Notes: generated from the sequence alone by a model not told the origin. DNA of 35,467 bases from Planctomycetia bacterium (GCA_016200205.1 JACQFF010000238.1:1-35467), one strand, 5' to 3'. Shown: positions 10,365 through 18,808, counted from the stretch's first letter. Translations and numbers: made by a program.

Positions 10365-12077
10365 CTAGCGGGTCGATTTCCGCTGTTTCGAGGAAAACAA
10401 ATCGGGTAGCGGATTGGCGACTTCGATCCGCTCATTGGAAACCGCCGCGTCGCCGCCATCGGCCAGGGCGTCTTCCTTGTGGCGGTAATTCCGACCGCCG
10501 TCGGGCAGCGCGTCGACTTCGAAGCGGCTCGCAAGCGCATGGCTCGCCTTGGCCTGCTGCAAGGCCTGCACCACGTCGGGATACGTGCCGCCGAGTTCCA
10601 CGATCGCGCGAATCACTTCATCGACTTTGGTCGCCACGATCCGTTTTTGATCCGGCTGCCCGACCACGAATTTGGCTACCAAAACCTTGTCGTCCGCGGT
10701 TCCCTTGACGAGAATCGACTTGCCGGCCTCGAGCACGAATGGTGTTTGTAGTCGCTGTTCGTGACCGAACAACACGATCTCGGGACGGAAGCTGCGGGTG
10801 ACGTGGATCATGAGTGGGCCGGTCGTGTTCAGCACGTGATATCCGAATTGCCCGCCCAGGTTTTCACCGCGAATCAGAGGATCGTTGGCATTCATGGCCC
10901 ATAGCGAGCGGAAGGCTCCGTAGCGCGTTTCGGAACTTGGCACTTCCAGCAGATTGACGAGCTCTTCATGGGCCGCCATATCGTCGATCGTGCTCAGGGC
11001 GGCCAATGCATAGGCGCGGAAGGCAGGCTCTTCGCGGGCCGCTTGGGCCAAGGGGGCCGCGGCCTGGCTTTCGTCGAGATAGGCCAGCGCTTCGGCCGCG
11101 TAGAATCGCACTTCCGCGTCTTTGCTGGCGATTCCCTGGGCCAGGGCACTCACGGCCGCGTGACCAATGGCCTCGAGCCGCAAGGCCGCGGTCGAGGCGG
11201 TAATCGGATCGAGCAACTGGCGCTTGAGCAGTTCAATTCGAAGGGTCTGTTCGGCGGCTGATTCCTTCACCGGAATGGCCCGCACCACGCGAATATAGCG
11301 AGCGGCGTTGTCTTTGTAGCGCGGATGGATTTTCAGATCGATGCGCTCGTCGCTACGAGGGTTAGCCACGCCTTGTTTGATGCCGCGCGAAAACGTGTGA
11401 AAGCGGCGGTTGATGGCGGTTCCGATCTGGGCGCTGAGCCGGATCGACTTGTCCTCCGGCGCGATGAACAGCCCGAGATCGCGCGTTTTCAAGGCCGTGC
11501 CCCCTCCCAGCACGCGTCCTCGCACCAGCAGCCCGGGGTCCTTCTCGGCATCGGCGGATGGATCGACCAACACGGCGCCTTCGCCGCGAGCCCAAGGATG
11601 GCCCTCGTGAATCTGACCGCCGAGCACGGCCATTTCGGTCATGCGCGTTTCCATCAGCCAACCGCCTCGCAAACTCGTGGTTTCGCTGCGCGCGGGCACT
11701 TGGACCTCGAGATCGAATTTGTCTCCCTTTTGGACGCCGGGTGGCAGGAAACCTCGCACCAACACCAGCGCGGTCGTCGGCGAGGCGAGGAGCCGGTCGG
11801 GATTTTGCACGCCAATCGTCTGCAGTTCGTGCAGCAGCGTCGCGCGTTGCGGCGAGGGAGCGGGATCTTCCCCCGTGTTGTCCAAACCCGTGACCAGCGC
11901 CACGGATTCAACCTTCACATAGGTGTGTCCAAAGGGCCGGGCGACTTCGCCGACTAGCCGGGTTTTGGATTCCAACGCGGTGGAGAGTTCTTCGGGGCTT
12001 TGGAAGCGCATCGCGGGCATAGCGCATCCGCAGAGAGCGACCAGACTGCACACCAGCCACGCGTGGCAGGGCTTCAT
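10365..12077 (-). CDS. Lipoprotein with FlgI (flagellar P-ring)-like domain and HEAT repeats
   Basis: A 570-residue predicted lipoprotein with lipobox LCGC at Cys18. Residues about 50-240 resemble the flagellar P-ring protein FlgI: VTGLDNTGEDPAP followed by LLHELQTIGV, a KGDKFDLEV segment, TSLRGGWLMET and a VLGGQ-type segment. Residues about 280-400 form helical HEAT-like repeats (for example AEVRFYAAEALAYLD). A C-terminal region of about 400-530 is beta-rich, followed by a charged tail. No other flagellar gene is in the window, so a P-ring role is doubtful; the FlgI-like fold may serve another outer-membrane or periplasmic ring or scaffold. The ATG is preceded by GGAG at 6-nt spacing, which fixes the start. 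Automatic annotation may label it FlgI. Family resemblance is good; function is unknown. Confidence 0.8.
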   Translation of the reverse strand: MKPCHAWLVCSLVALCGCAMPAMRFQSPEELSTALESKTRLVGEVARPFGHTYVKVESVALVTGLDNTGEDPAPSPQRATLLHELQTIGVQNPDRLLASPTTALVLVRGFLPPGVQKGDKFDLEVQVPARSETTSLRGGWLMETRMTEMAVLGGQIHEGHPWARGEGAVLVDPSADAEKDPGLLVRGRVLGGGTALKTRDLGLFIAPEDKSIRLSAQIGTAINRRFHTFSRGIKQGVANPRSDERIDLKIHPRYKDNAARYIRVVRAIPVKESAAEQTLRIELLKRQLLDPITASTAALRLEAIGHAAVSALAQGIASKDAEVRFYAAEALAYLDESQAAAPLAQAAREEPAFRAYALAALSTIDDMAAHEELVNLLEVPSSETRYGAFRSLWAMNANDPLIRGENLGGQFGYHVLNTTGPLMIHVTRSFRPEIVLFGHEQRLQTPFVLEAGKSILVKGTADDKVLVAKFVVGQPDQKRIVATKVDEVIRAIVELGGTYPDVVQALQQAKASHALASRFEVDALPDGGRNYRHKEDALADGGDAAVSNERIEVANPLPDLFSSKQRKSTR

Positions 12078-12283
12078 GCCTTGCTCCGTTGATTATTTTC
12101 TCGCCGACACCAGGGGCACGCGTGCCTCCATGCACGCAACGATACTCCGGCATGTCAGCCGCGAAAAACCGCGAACGAGTTGCTTGAGAAAGGGTTTGAC
12201 GAGGGCGGAAATGTATTGCGCGCAGGACGTATCGTCAAGACCGATTCCGTGACAAAGCGGGCCTACAACCGTAGTTAACCAGC

Positions 12284-12299
12284 CGTGCATGTTTGCACG
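12284..12299. repeat. Short inverted repeat downstream of yidD
   Basis: CGTGCA-TGTT-TGCACG is a perfect 6-bp stem with a 4-nt loop lying just after the yidD stop. There is no T-run on either side, so it is weak as a factor-independent terminator. Confidence 0.3.
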
Positions 12300-12314
12300 C
12301 ATGCTCGTGCTAGC

Positions 12315-12554
12315 TCACGGTGGATCGTAGCCCCCCTCGCCGAGCGGATGGCAACGAGCGATGCGCCGCAGTCCTCGCCAGGTGCCACGCACAAATCCAT
12401 ATTTGTGCACCGCCTGGATCATGTAGTTGCTGCACGTCGGGTCATAGCGGCAGTTGGATCCTAGCCAGGGACTGATCGATAGCTGGTACAGCCGCACCAA
12501 GGCGACCAGGAACCACGCAGGCGTTTGTTGAATCGACGTCCAGAGAAATAGCAT
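12315..12554 (-). CDS. yidD: Membrane protein insertion efficiency factor YidD
   Basis: A 79-residue protein with the full YidD pattern: [28 protein letters not shown], a G.WRGLRRI helix and [12 protein letters not shown]. YidD is a small membrane-associated factor that assists YidC in inserting inner-membrane proteins. It is normally next to rnpA and yidC. Here rnpA is 1.6 kb upstream on the same strand, with one opposite gene between, and yidC is not in the window. Three conserved cysteines (in CRYDPTCS and RCHP) are present. No clear ribosome binding site precedes the ATG. Confidence 0.95.
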   Translation of the reverse strand: MLFLWTSIQQTPAWFLVALVRLYQLSISPWLGSNCRYDPTCSNYMIQAVHKYGFVRGTWRGLRRIARCHPLGEGGYDPP

Positions 12555-12721
12555 GCTATCGACGGTCGTGGGTAAGGAGGCACCGGCCGTGGCGCGGAGT
12601 TATAACTGGCGATTCATTATAGACCTGTCGCCAAGGAGGGTCGACTTTTGCAGGACTCGATCGGCCGTTGGATCACGCGAAGGGTCCGCCAACCTTCCGT
12701 TGGGAAGCCATGCCTTTGATC

Positions 12722-12750
12722 TTGACAGAAGGCGCGAACCGCCGTCTTAT
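12722..12750 (+). promoter_or_regulatory. Candidate promoter for the MotA/TolQ-type gene
   Basis: TTGACA (12722-12727), a 17-nt spacer and TCTTAT (12745-12750, 4 of 6 to the -10 consensus) lie 90 bp before the ATG of the next plus-strand gene. This is a sequence match only. Confidence 0.35.
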
Positions 12751-12840
12751 TCGCACCCTTGGTCTAATTCCGGCAGGCGCTGAGGTCGCGTCTGGCAATA
12801 ACTTCTCGATTCAGACTTACTTATACGCATCGGTGACTTT

Positions 12841-14118
12841 ATGTCCGTCGCTCGAAAATCCGCGTTTTCCGTGAAAATCCTCGATCTTCCGCTGTTGGTC
12901 GCGGCTCTGTTGACGGTCCTTTATTATCTGTTTGTCACCCACGAGTCGATGAAGGACACCACGCTCTATCGCTATACGACCGAACATTCGGTCGAGTACG
13001 TCATCGTGGCATTTTTCATTTGGGGTCTCACGGACGCCGCCTTTCGGGCGCTCGCGTTTCCCCGAGAATTACTCGCCCTGCGCCAGCGGTGGCTGCCACC
13101 TCGGACTGCGCGGGAGCCAGTGTCCAACGCCGCGGCGATTTACGGGCACTTGCAGAAGAAACCACGATGGTTCCAGGAATCGAGACTCGGACAGCGGCTG
13201 ATGGCAGCACTGGCTCATTTGATCGAAAAAGAATCCGCCGACGAGTTCAGCGACTATCTGCGAAACCTGTCGGATCAGGACTACGAAAAAACTACCACCA
13301 ATTACGGCCTGATACGCTTCATCTGTTGGGTCACGCCGATGTTTGGGTTTCTGGGCACGGTCGTCCATTTCGGCACCGCGTTGGGTGGCCAATCGGCCGG
13401 CGAAATCGGGGACAAGCTGCCGACGGTTGTCGCGGAGATGGGCACGGCGTTCAACACGACGACGGTCGCCCTCATTGCCGCGACCACCATGATGTTTTGC
13501 TTGTTCCTTTGCGAACGCACGGAAAAGGGGATCGTCCATGCGATCGACCAGCGGACCGAGCGCGATTTGTTGAATCGCTTCGAGGTCGCCGACGCCAATA
13601 TGACTCCCTTCCTCAACGCCCTGCACTCCTCCAGCCAAGCCAGCCTGCAGGCGATGGATACGACCATCGCGCGGCAACTCGAAATCTGGTCGGGGGCGCT
13701 CCACAGCCTGCAGCGACAGACGGAAAGGCAACAGCAATGGCAATCCCAGGTGTGGGTCGAAATCTTGGAGAAACTCGATCAGCGGTTCGAGGCCAACGAT
13801 GCCCAGCGCGAGAAACGGCTTTTGCGACTTCTCGATGCCATGGAAGACAGCCGAGAAAAGCATCGGGCTGAAATAAAAACAACCATCGATCGCGTGGCCA
13901 GCTTGCAAGCCGATTTTGCGCGTTTTGTCGAAGCCCTTTCGGGCATCGCGCAGGGCGATGGCGAGTTGGTCAGGCTCCAATCGACGCTGGCCGACAATTT
14001 GCACGTGCTGCGCGAAACCCAGCAAATCGATCAGGCCCTGCATGGGCTGACCGCGGCCATTCATCTGCTCACCGCTCGCAATTCGCCGGCCGGAATCAAA
14101 GAACACCGCGCGGCGTGA
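12841..14118 (+). CDS. MotA/TolQ/ExbB-type proton channel family protein with coiled-coil tail
   Basis: A 425-residue membrane protein. Hydrophobic segments lie at about 13-32, 51-69, 155-181 and 206-224. The last two (around TPMFGFLGTVVHFG, then GTAFNTTTVALIAATTMM) match the pore-forming helices of the MotA/TolQ/ExbB family, including the conserved Gly/Pro and Thr-rich helix. Residues about 250-410 are Gln/Glu/Arg-rich and strongly helical, giving a long cytoplasmic coiled coil not found in ExbB or TolQ. The proton-carrying partner (ExbD, TolR, MotB or ZorB type) is absent next to it, since both flanking genes are on the other strand. It could power an envelope process with a partner encoded elsewhere. 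The ribosome binding site is weak. A role in Zorya-type defence is not supported. Confidence 0.8.
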   Translation: MSVARKSAFSVKILDLPLLVAALLTVLYYLFVTHESMKDTTLYRYTTEHSVEYVIVAFFIWGLTDAAFRALAFPRELLALRQRWLPPRTAREPVSNAAAIYGHLQKKPRWFQESRLGQRLMAALAHLIEKESADEFSDYLRNLSDQDYEKTTTNYGLIRFICWVTPMFGFLGTVVHFGTALGGQSAGEIGDKLPTVVAEMGTAFNTTTVALIAATTMMFCLFLCERTEKGIVHAIDQRTERDLLNRFEVADANMTPFLNALHSSSQASLQAMDTTIARQLEIWSGALHSLQRQTERQQQWQSQVWVEILEKLDQRFEANDAQREKRLLRLLDAMEDSREKHRAEIKTTIDRVASLQADFARFVEALSGIAQGDGELVRLQSTLADNLHVLRETQQIDQALHGLTAAIHLLTARNSPAGIKEHRAA

Positions 14119-14147
14119 AATAGGGCATTGAGCCTGCCGCCGCAAGA

Positions 14148-14504
14148 CTAGGCCCGGGCCAGTTTTTCCGCTGCCCGCCGCACCAGCCGGACGAGAGCGG
14201 CTTGCAACGATTGCAAGCACGGTTCGGCGCCGGAGCGGGGGATCGCGACGATGTCGATGCCCGGCGGGAGCTCGCTACGGGACAGGCGAAAAGCCTCGCG
14301 CAGCAGTCGCTTCCACCGGTTTCGCTGCACGGCGCCGCCGACCTTTCGCGACACCGAGAGGCCGATACGGCAGTGCGAGAGATCGTTTTGGCGAACGTAA
14401 ATCAACAGCACCGCGTCCGACGCGGAACAACGGCGGCTGTAAACACGATCGAAGTCGGCGGTGCTTCGCAGTCGAAATTGAGCAGGGAAACGCTGCGAAG
14501 TCAT
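14148..14504 (-). CDS. rnpA: Ribonuclease P protein component
   Basis: A 118-residue basic protein with the RnpA signature: an N-terminal FRLRSTADFDRVY, the GLSVSRKVGGAVQRNRWKR segment and LLREAFRL. It binds the catalytic RNase P RNA and helps mature tRNA 5' ends. It starts 9 nt after the stop of the small membrane protein gene and is probably cotranscribed with it and dnaJ. The usual upstream rpmH is missing. yidD, its usual downstream neighbour, lies further along the same strand but is separated by an opposite gene. The start ATG (14504) gives a normal length. Confidence 0.95.
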   Translation of the reverse strand: MTSQRFPAQFRLRSTADFDRVYSRRCSASDAVLLIYVRQNDLSHCRIGLSVSRKVGGAVQRNRWKRLLREAFRLSRSELPPGIDIVAIPRSGAEPCLQSLQAALVRLVRRAAEKLARA

Positions 14505-14513
14505 GAACGTTCG

Positions 14514-14828
14514 TCATTCCGGCTCGTGTGCCTGAGGTTTTGTAGGTTCACGCGGAACCAGCGGCTTGCGAAACCAATCGTCCTGGTGCCGCGGCGTTGG
14601 GTGGACCGGCTTGCCCATGACGCGCCGGAAGTGCCGCCCACACAAAACCACCAAAGCCACGAGTGCCAAACCGGCCAAAATCACGCCAAGCAAGGCCATG
14701 ACAACTTTCGCCCGCCGCTCGGGATCGAGTCGGTCCAACAGCGACTTGGCCTGTTCGTCGATTGCCAAAAGCGATTGCGCAAGCGGCGCCGGGGTGACGC
14801 TCGTCAATCGCGCCAGATCGTTTACCAT
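14514..14828 (-). CDS. Small single-span membrane protein in the dnaJ-rnpA unit
   Basis: A 104-residue protein of no recognised family. The N-terminal ~38 residues are amphipathic ([20 protein letters not shown]). A single strong hydrophobic segment at about 42-63 is followed by a basic stretch ([10 protein letters not shown]) and a Pro/Arg-rich tail. By the positive-inside rule the C-terminus would be cytoplasmic. Its ATG overlaps the dnaJ stop by 7 nt (ATGGTAA), implying translational coupling, and rnpA follows after 9 nt. This tight spacing is the main reason for calling it real. Confidence 0.7.
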   Translation of the reverse strand: MVNDLARLTSVTPAPLAQSLLAIDEQAKSLLDRLDPERRAKVVMALLGVILAGLALVALVVLCGRHFRRVMGKPVHPTPRHQDDWFRKPLVPREPTKPQAHEPE

Positions 14829-15793
14829 CGCAAGTCTCGCCGGGGCTCTTGAGGACGCATGCTTCGGGAGTGCGCATCCAGTTTCTTGATCAATTCGACG
14901 CTCTCCGGGTCGAGCGGCGTGGGGAGCACGATTTGAATTTCGGCGAACAAATCGCCGGCCTCGCCATTGCGCCCGGCGACACCATGCCCTTTGATCCGCA
15001 ACCGCTTGCCACTGGACGTGTCCGGCGGCACGCGGAGCGAAATCGTGCCGCGCGGGGTCGGCACGTCGACTTTGGCCCCCAACGCCGCTTCGGCCAGTGT
15101 GACCGGCACGCGCACTTCCAAATTCCTCCCGCGGCGGTGGTACCAGGGGTGCGCGGCGATGTGAACGATGATAAAAATATCGCCCCGGGCGCCGCCGCGG
15201 CCCGCTTCGCCTTGCCCGCGGAGGCGAATTTTCTTGCCCTCTTCGATACCGGGCGGAATCTTGACCTCCAAGGTGTCGACCTTTCCAGTCTTGCGGCGGA
15301 CGGAGATTTGTGCCTGTCCGCCGAGCACGGCAGTCGCAAACGGGATCTCCAGCTCGGCCGAGACGTCGGTGCCCCGGGCCGCGCCTTGCGGAGCTTCGCG
15401 GCGAGGGCGACCGCCGGCGCGGCGGAACTGGCTGAACATGTCGCCGAACATACTCGTGGGGTCGCCGGAAAATTTTTCGCCGAAGAGCTGGCTGAAGTCG
15501 ATTTCTTCGGCACCGGTCGTCCCACCGCCCCATTTGGTTTGGCCACCGCCGCCGCGCGGCCCGGCTCCTATCGATTCGAACGAGCTGCCATACCGATCGT
15601 AGAGCTCCCGCTTGCTGGGGTCATTCAACACGTCGAAGGCGCGCTGAACTTCCTGGAACTTGGTTTTGGCGTCCTTGTTCTCGGGATTCAGATCGGGGTG
15701 ATATTTGCGAGCCAGTTTCCGATACGCCTTTTGAATGTCGGCTGGCGACGCATCGCGGCTAACGCCCAGGGTTTTGTAGTAATCTTCAGCCAC
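14822..15793 (-). CDS. DnaJ-class co-chaperone without zinc finger (CbpA-like)
   Basis: A 323-residue Hsp40. The J domain spans 1-70 with the HPD motif at 32-34, which stimulates DnaK ATPase. A Gly-rich, Phe-containing linker covers about 70-135. The C-terminal substrate-binding beta domains follow from ~140 ([14 protein letters not shown], then [28 protein letters not shown] and GDLFAEIQI). The CxxCxGxG repeats of DnaJ are absent, so it belongs to the type II (CbpA/DnaJ-B) class. The start is GTG at 15793 with no obvious ribosome binding site, but the J domain begins right there. It is the first gene of a three-gene unit and is divergent from the next secreted protein. Confidence 0.93.
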   Translation of the reverse strand: MAEDYYKTLGVSRDASPADIQKAYRKLARKYHPDLNPENKDAKTKFQEVQRAFDVLNDPSKRELYDRYGSSFESIGAGPRGGGGQTKWGGGTTGAEEIDFSQLFGEKFSGDPTSMFGDMFSQFRRAGGRPRREAPQGAARGTDVSAELEIPFATAVLGGQAQISVRRKTGKVDTLEVKIPPGIEEGKKIRLRGQGEAGRGGARGDIFIIVHIAAHPWYHRRGRNLEVRVPVTLAEAALGAKVDVPTPRGTISLRVPPDTSSGKRLRIKGHGVAGRNGEAGDLFAEIQIVLPTPLDPESVELIKKLDAHSRSMRPQEPRRDLRW

Positions 15794-15960
15794 TGCGTGT
15801 CGTGAGAGTCAGAGGATTTTTAGCGGGGTCCGCACGGCTTCCGGCGCAAGCGCGTGACAACAGATATTTTAGGGCTCGGGGCCCAAACCCATCAAGCCGG
15901 GCCGGTTGGCCGGTTTGTGTGGCTAACGCGGCCTGAGCGCGTGCTACATTTGAATACGCC

Positions 15961-17544
15961 ATGTCCAGCCGCGTTTCCCAAACCCGCCGAGTTTTATCGA
16001 TGCGGATCCGGCCGGTTCGCCTGCTTCCGGCCGCCATTAGTTGCCTGGCGATGCTCGCGGCTCACGCGGGTACCGCTTTGGCGGGTCCTGGTGGACAGTT
16101 GAGAATCGAGGTCGTGGACCGAGACACCCTCCAGCCATTGGCCTGTCGCATGCATCTGACCAATGCGGCGAAACGTCCGCTGAAGGCCCCTAAAGTGCCG
16201 TTCTGGCACGACCACTTCGTCTTTTCCGGCAGCATTACCCTCAAGCTGCCCAAAGGCGAATATGCGTTCGAAGTGGAGCGTGGACCCGAATACTTGGTGC
16301 GCACCGGCCATTTCACGATGGACGATTTCTCAGACGATACGAAAACCGTCGATCTCAAAAGGTTCGTCGACATGGCCGGCGAAGGATGGTGGTCGGGCGA
16401 CTTGGACGTCGAGCGGCCGGCCAAGGATTTAGAGCTCCTGATGGAGGCCGAGGATCTGCACGTCGCCGAGTTGATTAGCTGGCCAAACCAGAAGAATCTG
16501 CTGCCAAGAACCAGCGTCTCGAATAATCCGTTGGTGCGTTTCGACGAGAATCGATATTACCATTTAGCCGGAGGAACCGATGCACGCGCCGGCGGGACGC
16601 TGCTGTTCTTCAATTTGCCCAAGCCTCTCGACCTGGCCGGGTTCAAGCCCGAGTTTCCGCCGCAGCAAGACTCGATTCGCTCCGCCAAGTCGCAGGGTAA
16701 TGTGTGGGTCGATGCGCAGAAGGCCTTTGGCTGGGACGTGCCCGTCTGGGTCGCCAGCGGCCAGCTCGATTCGGTTCAATTGGCCAACAGCAATTTGGGA
16801 CGCCGCTCGGCCGTCAGCAACGAAGCCGGCGGCAAACCACGCGACAAATTCTATTATCCCGATCCCACGGGCAATGGCCGCTGGTCGGAGAAAATTTATT
16901 ATCACCTGCTCAACTGCGGACTAAGACTTCCGCCTACCGCAGGCAGCGGCTCGGGAGCGGTCGCCAACCCCGTGGGCTATGATCGGATGTACGTGCACGT
17001 CGACGGAGAGTTTACCTATGAAAAATGGTGGGAGGCCCTTCGCGCGGGACGCGTCGTGGTGACCAACGGACCATTGATTCGGCCGAATGTCGAAGGCGAA
17101 ATGCCTGGCCACGTCTTTCGGGCCGACGCGGGACAGGAGATTGACTTGGAAGTCGGACTGACGCTTTCCACGCGCGATCGCGTCGCTTATTTGGAAATCA
17201 TCAAAAACGGCGAATTGGCCCATCAGGTGCGATTGGATGACTGGGCCAAGATGGGAGGCAAGTTGCCGCCGCTCAGTTTCAAGGAGAGCGGCTGGTTTGT
17301 GATCCGTGCCGTCACCGACGTGCCGAATACGTACCGCTTTGCCACGACGGGACCGTATTACGTCGAAATCGGCGATCAACCGCGGATCAGCAAATCGTCG
17401 GCGCAGTTTTTTCTCGATTGGGTGAAGGAACGAATGAAGAACCTGAAACTCGACGATGATGATGAGCGCGAAGTGGTGCTGAAATGCCATCGCCAGGCGC
17501 GCGAATATTGGCAGGGCCTGGTCGAGAAAGCCAACGCAAAGTAG
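15961..17544 (+). CDS. Secreted CehA/McbA-like protein with altered metal motif
   Basis: A 527-residue exported protein. If translation starts at Met14 (16000), the N-terminus is a neat signal peptide ending near ALAG; the upstream ATG is also possible, and neither has a clear ribosome binding site. Residues about 45-135 form a beta-rich, carboxypeptidase-regulatory-like domain. The next part resembles secreted planctomycete proteins of the CehA/McbA metallohydrolase family: EGWWSGDL, LLMEAEDLHVAELISW, then YEKWWEALRAGRVVVTNGP. In active relatives the first motif reads like SGDLHVHR; here it is SGDLDVER (145-152), so both motif histidines are replaced. It may be a non-catalytic or differently catalytic member. 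It stands alone and is divergent from dnaJ. The family link is from memory of motifs. Confidence 0.7.
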   Translation: MSSRVSQTRRVLSMRIRPVRLLPAAISCLAMLAAHAGTALAGPGGQLRIEVVDRDTLQPLACRMHLTNAAKRPLKAPKVPFWHDHFVFSGSITLKLPKGEYAFEVERGPEYLVRTGHFTMDDFSDDTKTVDLKRFVDMAGEGWWSGDLDVERPAKDLELLMEAEDLHVAELISWPNQKNLLPRTSVSNNPLVRFDENRYYHLAGGTDARAGGTLLFFNLPKPLDLAGFKPEFPPQQDSIRSAKSQGNVWVDAQKAFGWDVPVWVASGQLDSVQLANSNLGRRSAVSNEAGGKPRDKFYYPDPTGNGRWSEKIYYHLLNCGLRLPPTAGSGSGAVANPVGYDRMYVHVDGEFTYEKWWEALRAGRVVVTNGPLIRPNVEGEMPGHVFRADAGQEIDLEVGLTLSTRDRVAYLEIIKNGELAHQVRLDDWAKMGGKLPPLSFKESGWFVIRAVTDVPNTYRFATTGPYYVEIGDQPRISKSSAQFFLDWVKERMKNLKLDDDDEREVVLKCHRQAREYWQGLVEKANAK

Positions 17545-17570
17545 ATCCGGCACTCCGTTGCCGGACATGC
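17541..17570. repeat. REP-like palindromic element, copy 1
   Basis: It begins GTAGATCCGGC; CCGGCA (17547-17552) pairs perfectly with TGCCGG (17559-17564) across a 6-nt loop, followed by ACATG. The same layout recurs at 18833. It lies in the 36-bp convergent gap between two genes, where it may also act as a bidirectional terminator. Confidence 0.5.
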
Positions 17571-17580
17571 TCCGCTCAAA

Positions 17581-18429
17581 TCAACCGGCCGATTCTTGCC
17601 GCCGCCGCCTCACGTATAAGACAAACGCGATCAAGCCACTGCCGGCCAGCACCAACGATGAGGGCTCGGGCACCGATGCCAGGCCGTCCATTTCAAAACC
17701 CGTTGGCCCGATCAGCGTACCGAGACCAGTTAACGGATTGATCGCGTAGAGGTTTGAGTTACTGTCGGCCGTTGTGCTGCGCAACACGCCGTCGGAACCA
17801 TAATCGGGGTCATGGAACAAGTCCGCAGCCCCAGTCACATTTGAGCCCAAGGGCGTAATCCGGGTGGCGTTGCCGGTCGACGGATTGATCGAATAAAGAC
17901 CGAAGCCGATGCCGTAGAGCGTACCGTCAGGAGCGAAGTCGATCCCATTGATTTCTCCCGCGAATGGTGTACCGCTGGAGAACACCGTACCGGTTATGGG
18001 GACGCTCGAGAGCGTGCTGCCTGTGACAGAATTCAACTTAAAAAGTGTGTCACCGGCGTTGTTAACCGCAAATAGTTCATCATTCGGGCTGAATGCGATG
18101 CTGACCATCAGATCGGGCAATGGAGCAATGGTCGTCGCCAGGCCCGTGTTGGGATTGATCGTTTGCAGGCTGCTTGACGAGCCATACAAAACTCCATTGC
18201 GGCGAAAATCCATCCCTGGCACAAAGGAATGCGTATTGCCAATCACCGTCGCGGCGCCGGTGGAAGGATTGACCGAGTAAAGATCCGCCCCCGCCGTGAA
18301 TTGGGAAGCGAACAGCCGTACTGGCGTAGCTTGCGCGTGGGCCGGGCCGACCAAAGCTACGAGATAGGACGTTGCAAGAATTAGCGCAACAAATGGCCTC
18401 CGAAAAAACCAAGTTGATCTCGATGTCAT
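17581..18429 (-). CDS. PEP-CTERM sorted secreted protein with repeated beta-propeller-like motifs
   Basis: A 282-residue exported protein. The signal peptide spans about 1-33 (ending PAHAQA). The body has repeats of the type LYSVNPSTGAATVIG, LQTINPNTGLATTI, LYSINPSTGNATRI and LYAINPLTGLGTLIG, typical of a DUF4394-like or propeller fold. The C-terminus has VPEPSSLVL, a hydrophobic segment and RRRR, the PEP-CTERM signal handled by exosortase. The start is ATG at 18429 with AGGAGAA 6-7 nt upstream; the frame stays open to 18783 but that extension looks non-coding. No exosortase gene is in the window. The biological role is unknown; such proteins are usually surface or matrix components. Confidence 0.85.
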   Translation of the reverse strand: MTSRSTWFFRRPFVALILATSYLVALVGPAHAQATPVRLFASQFTAGADLYSVNPSTGAATVIGNTHSFVPGMDFRRNGVLYGSSSSLQTINPNTGLATTIAPLPDLMVSIAFSPNDELFAVNNAGDTLFKLNSVTGSTLSSVPITGTVFSSGTPFAGEINGIDFAPDGTLYGIGFGLYSINPSTGNATRITPLGSNVTGAADLFHDPDYGSDGVLRSTTADSNSNLYAINPLTGLGTLIGPTGFEMDGLASVPEPSSLVLAGSGLIAFVLYVRRRRQESAG

Positions 18430-18500
18430 GATTGTTCTCCTGGGCGATCTTGCGGGGCTATTAAAGACGGATTGCAGAACTAAGAAACCGCGAAAAAATA

Positions 18501-18580
18501 AGAGCCTATCCGAATACCAGCAGCGACATCGCTGAAATCGCCAGCATTGACAGCATTTTTTGGGTTCTCGGATAGGCTCT
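18501..18580. mobile_element. MITE-like element with 12-13 bp terminal inverted repeats
   Basis: AGAGCCTATCCGA (18501-18513) is repeated as its exact reverse complement at 18568-18580. If the termini are taken as GAGCC...GGCTC, the element is 78 bp and is flanked by TAA on both sides (18499-18501 and 18580-18582), which could be a 3-bp target duplication of the TNA type known for some IS5-group elements. It encodes nothing and contains a small internal palindrome (AGCGA-CA-TCGCT). The 54-nt loop is too long for a simple terminator. It lies in the 5' leader region of the PEP-CTERM gene. Confidence 0.55.
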
Positions 18581-18808
18581 AACTTGATCATAATTGTCCC
18601 TATCAGATAGTTGGAGCGAGGGTAATAGAACAGGAAACAGAAAACGTTCCACGCGCCGGCGCGACAAAGCGCAATTAGGGGCGGGGGACGGTCGCTGGGC
18701 ATGAGAGAGAGAGAGCCGTAAGAACACAACAGGTGTTGCGCGCGGGGACAACCGCGGTTGTCGCGACGAATCGGCTCTAGCACAAAAGCATTAGCAGGCC
18801 CTATCGAA

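Noticed and set aside
12841-14118. ZorA-like component of a Zorya defence system
   Set aside because: A MotA-like channel with a coiled-coil tail is reminiscent, but there is no ZorB, ZorC, ZorD or ZorE gene and both neighbours are housekeeping genes.
18430-18783. N-terminal extension of the PEP-CTERM protein to 400 residues
   Set aside because: The extension has no signal peptide, crosses the MITE-like element, and the ATG at 18429 has a good ribosome binding site followed by a signal peptide.
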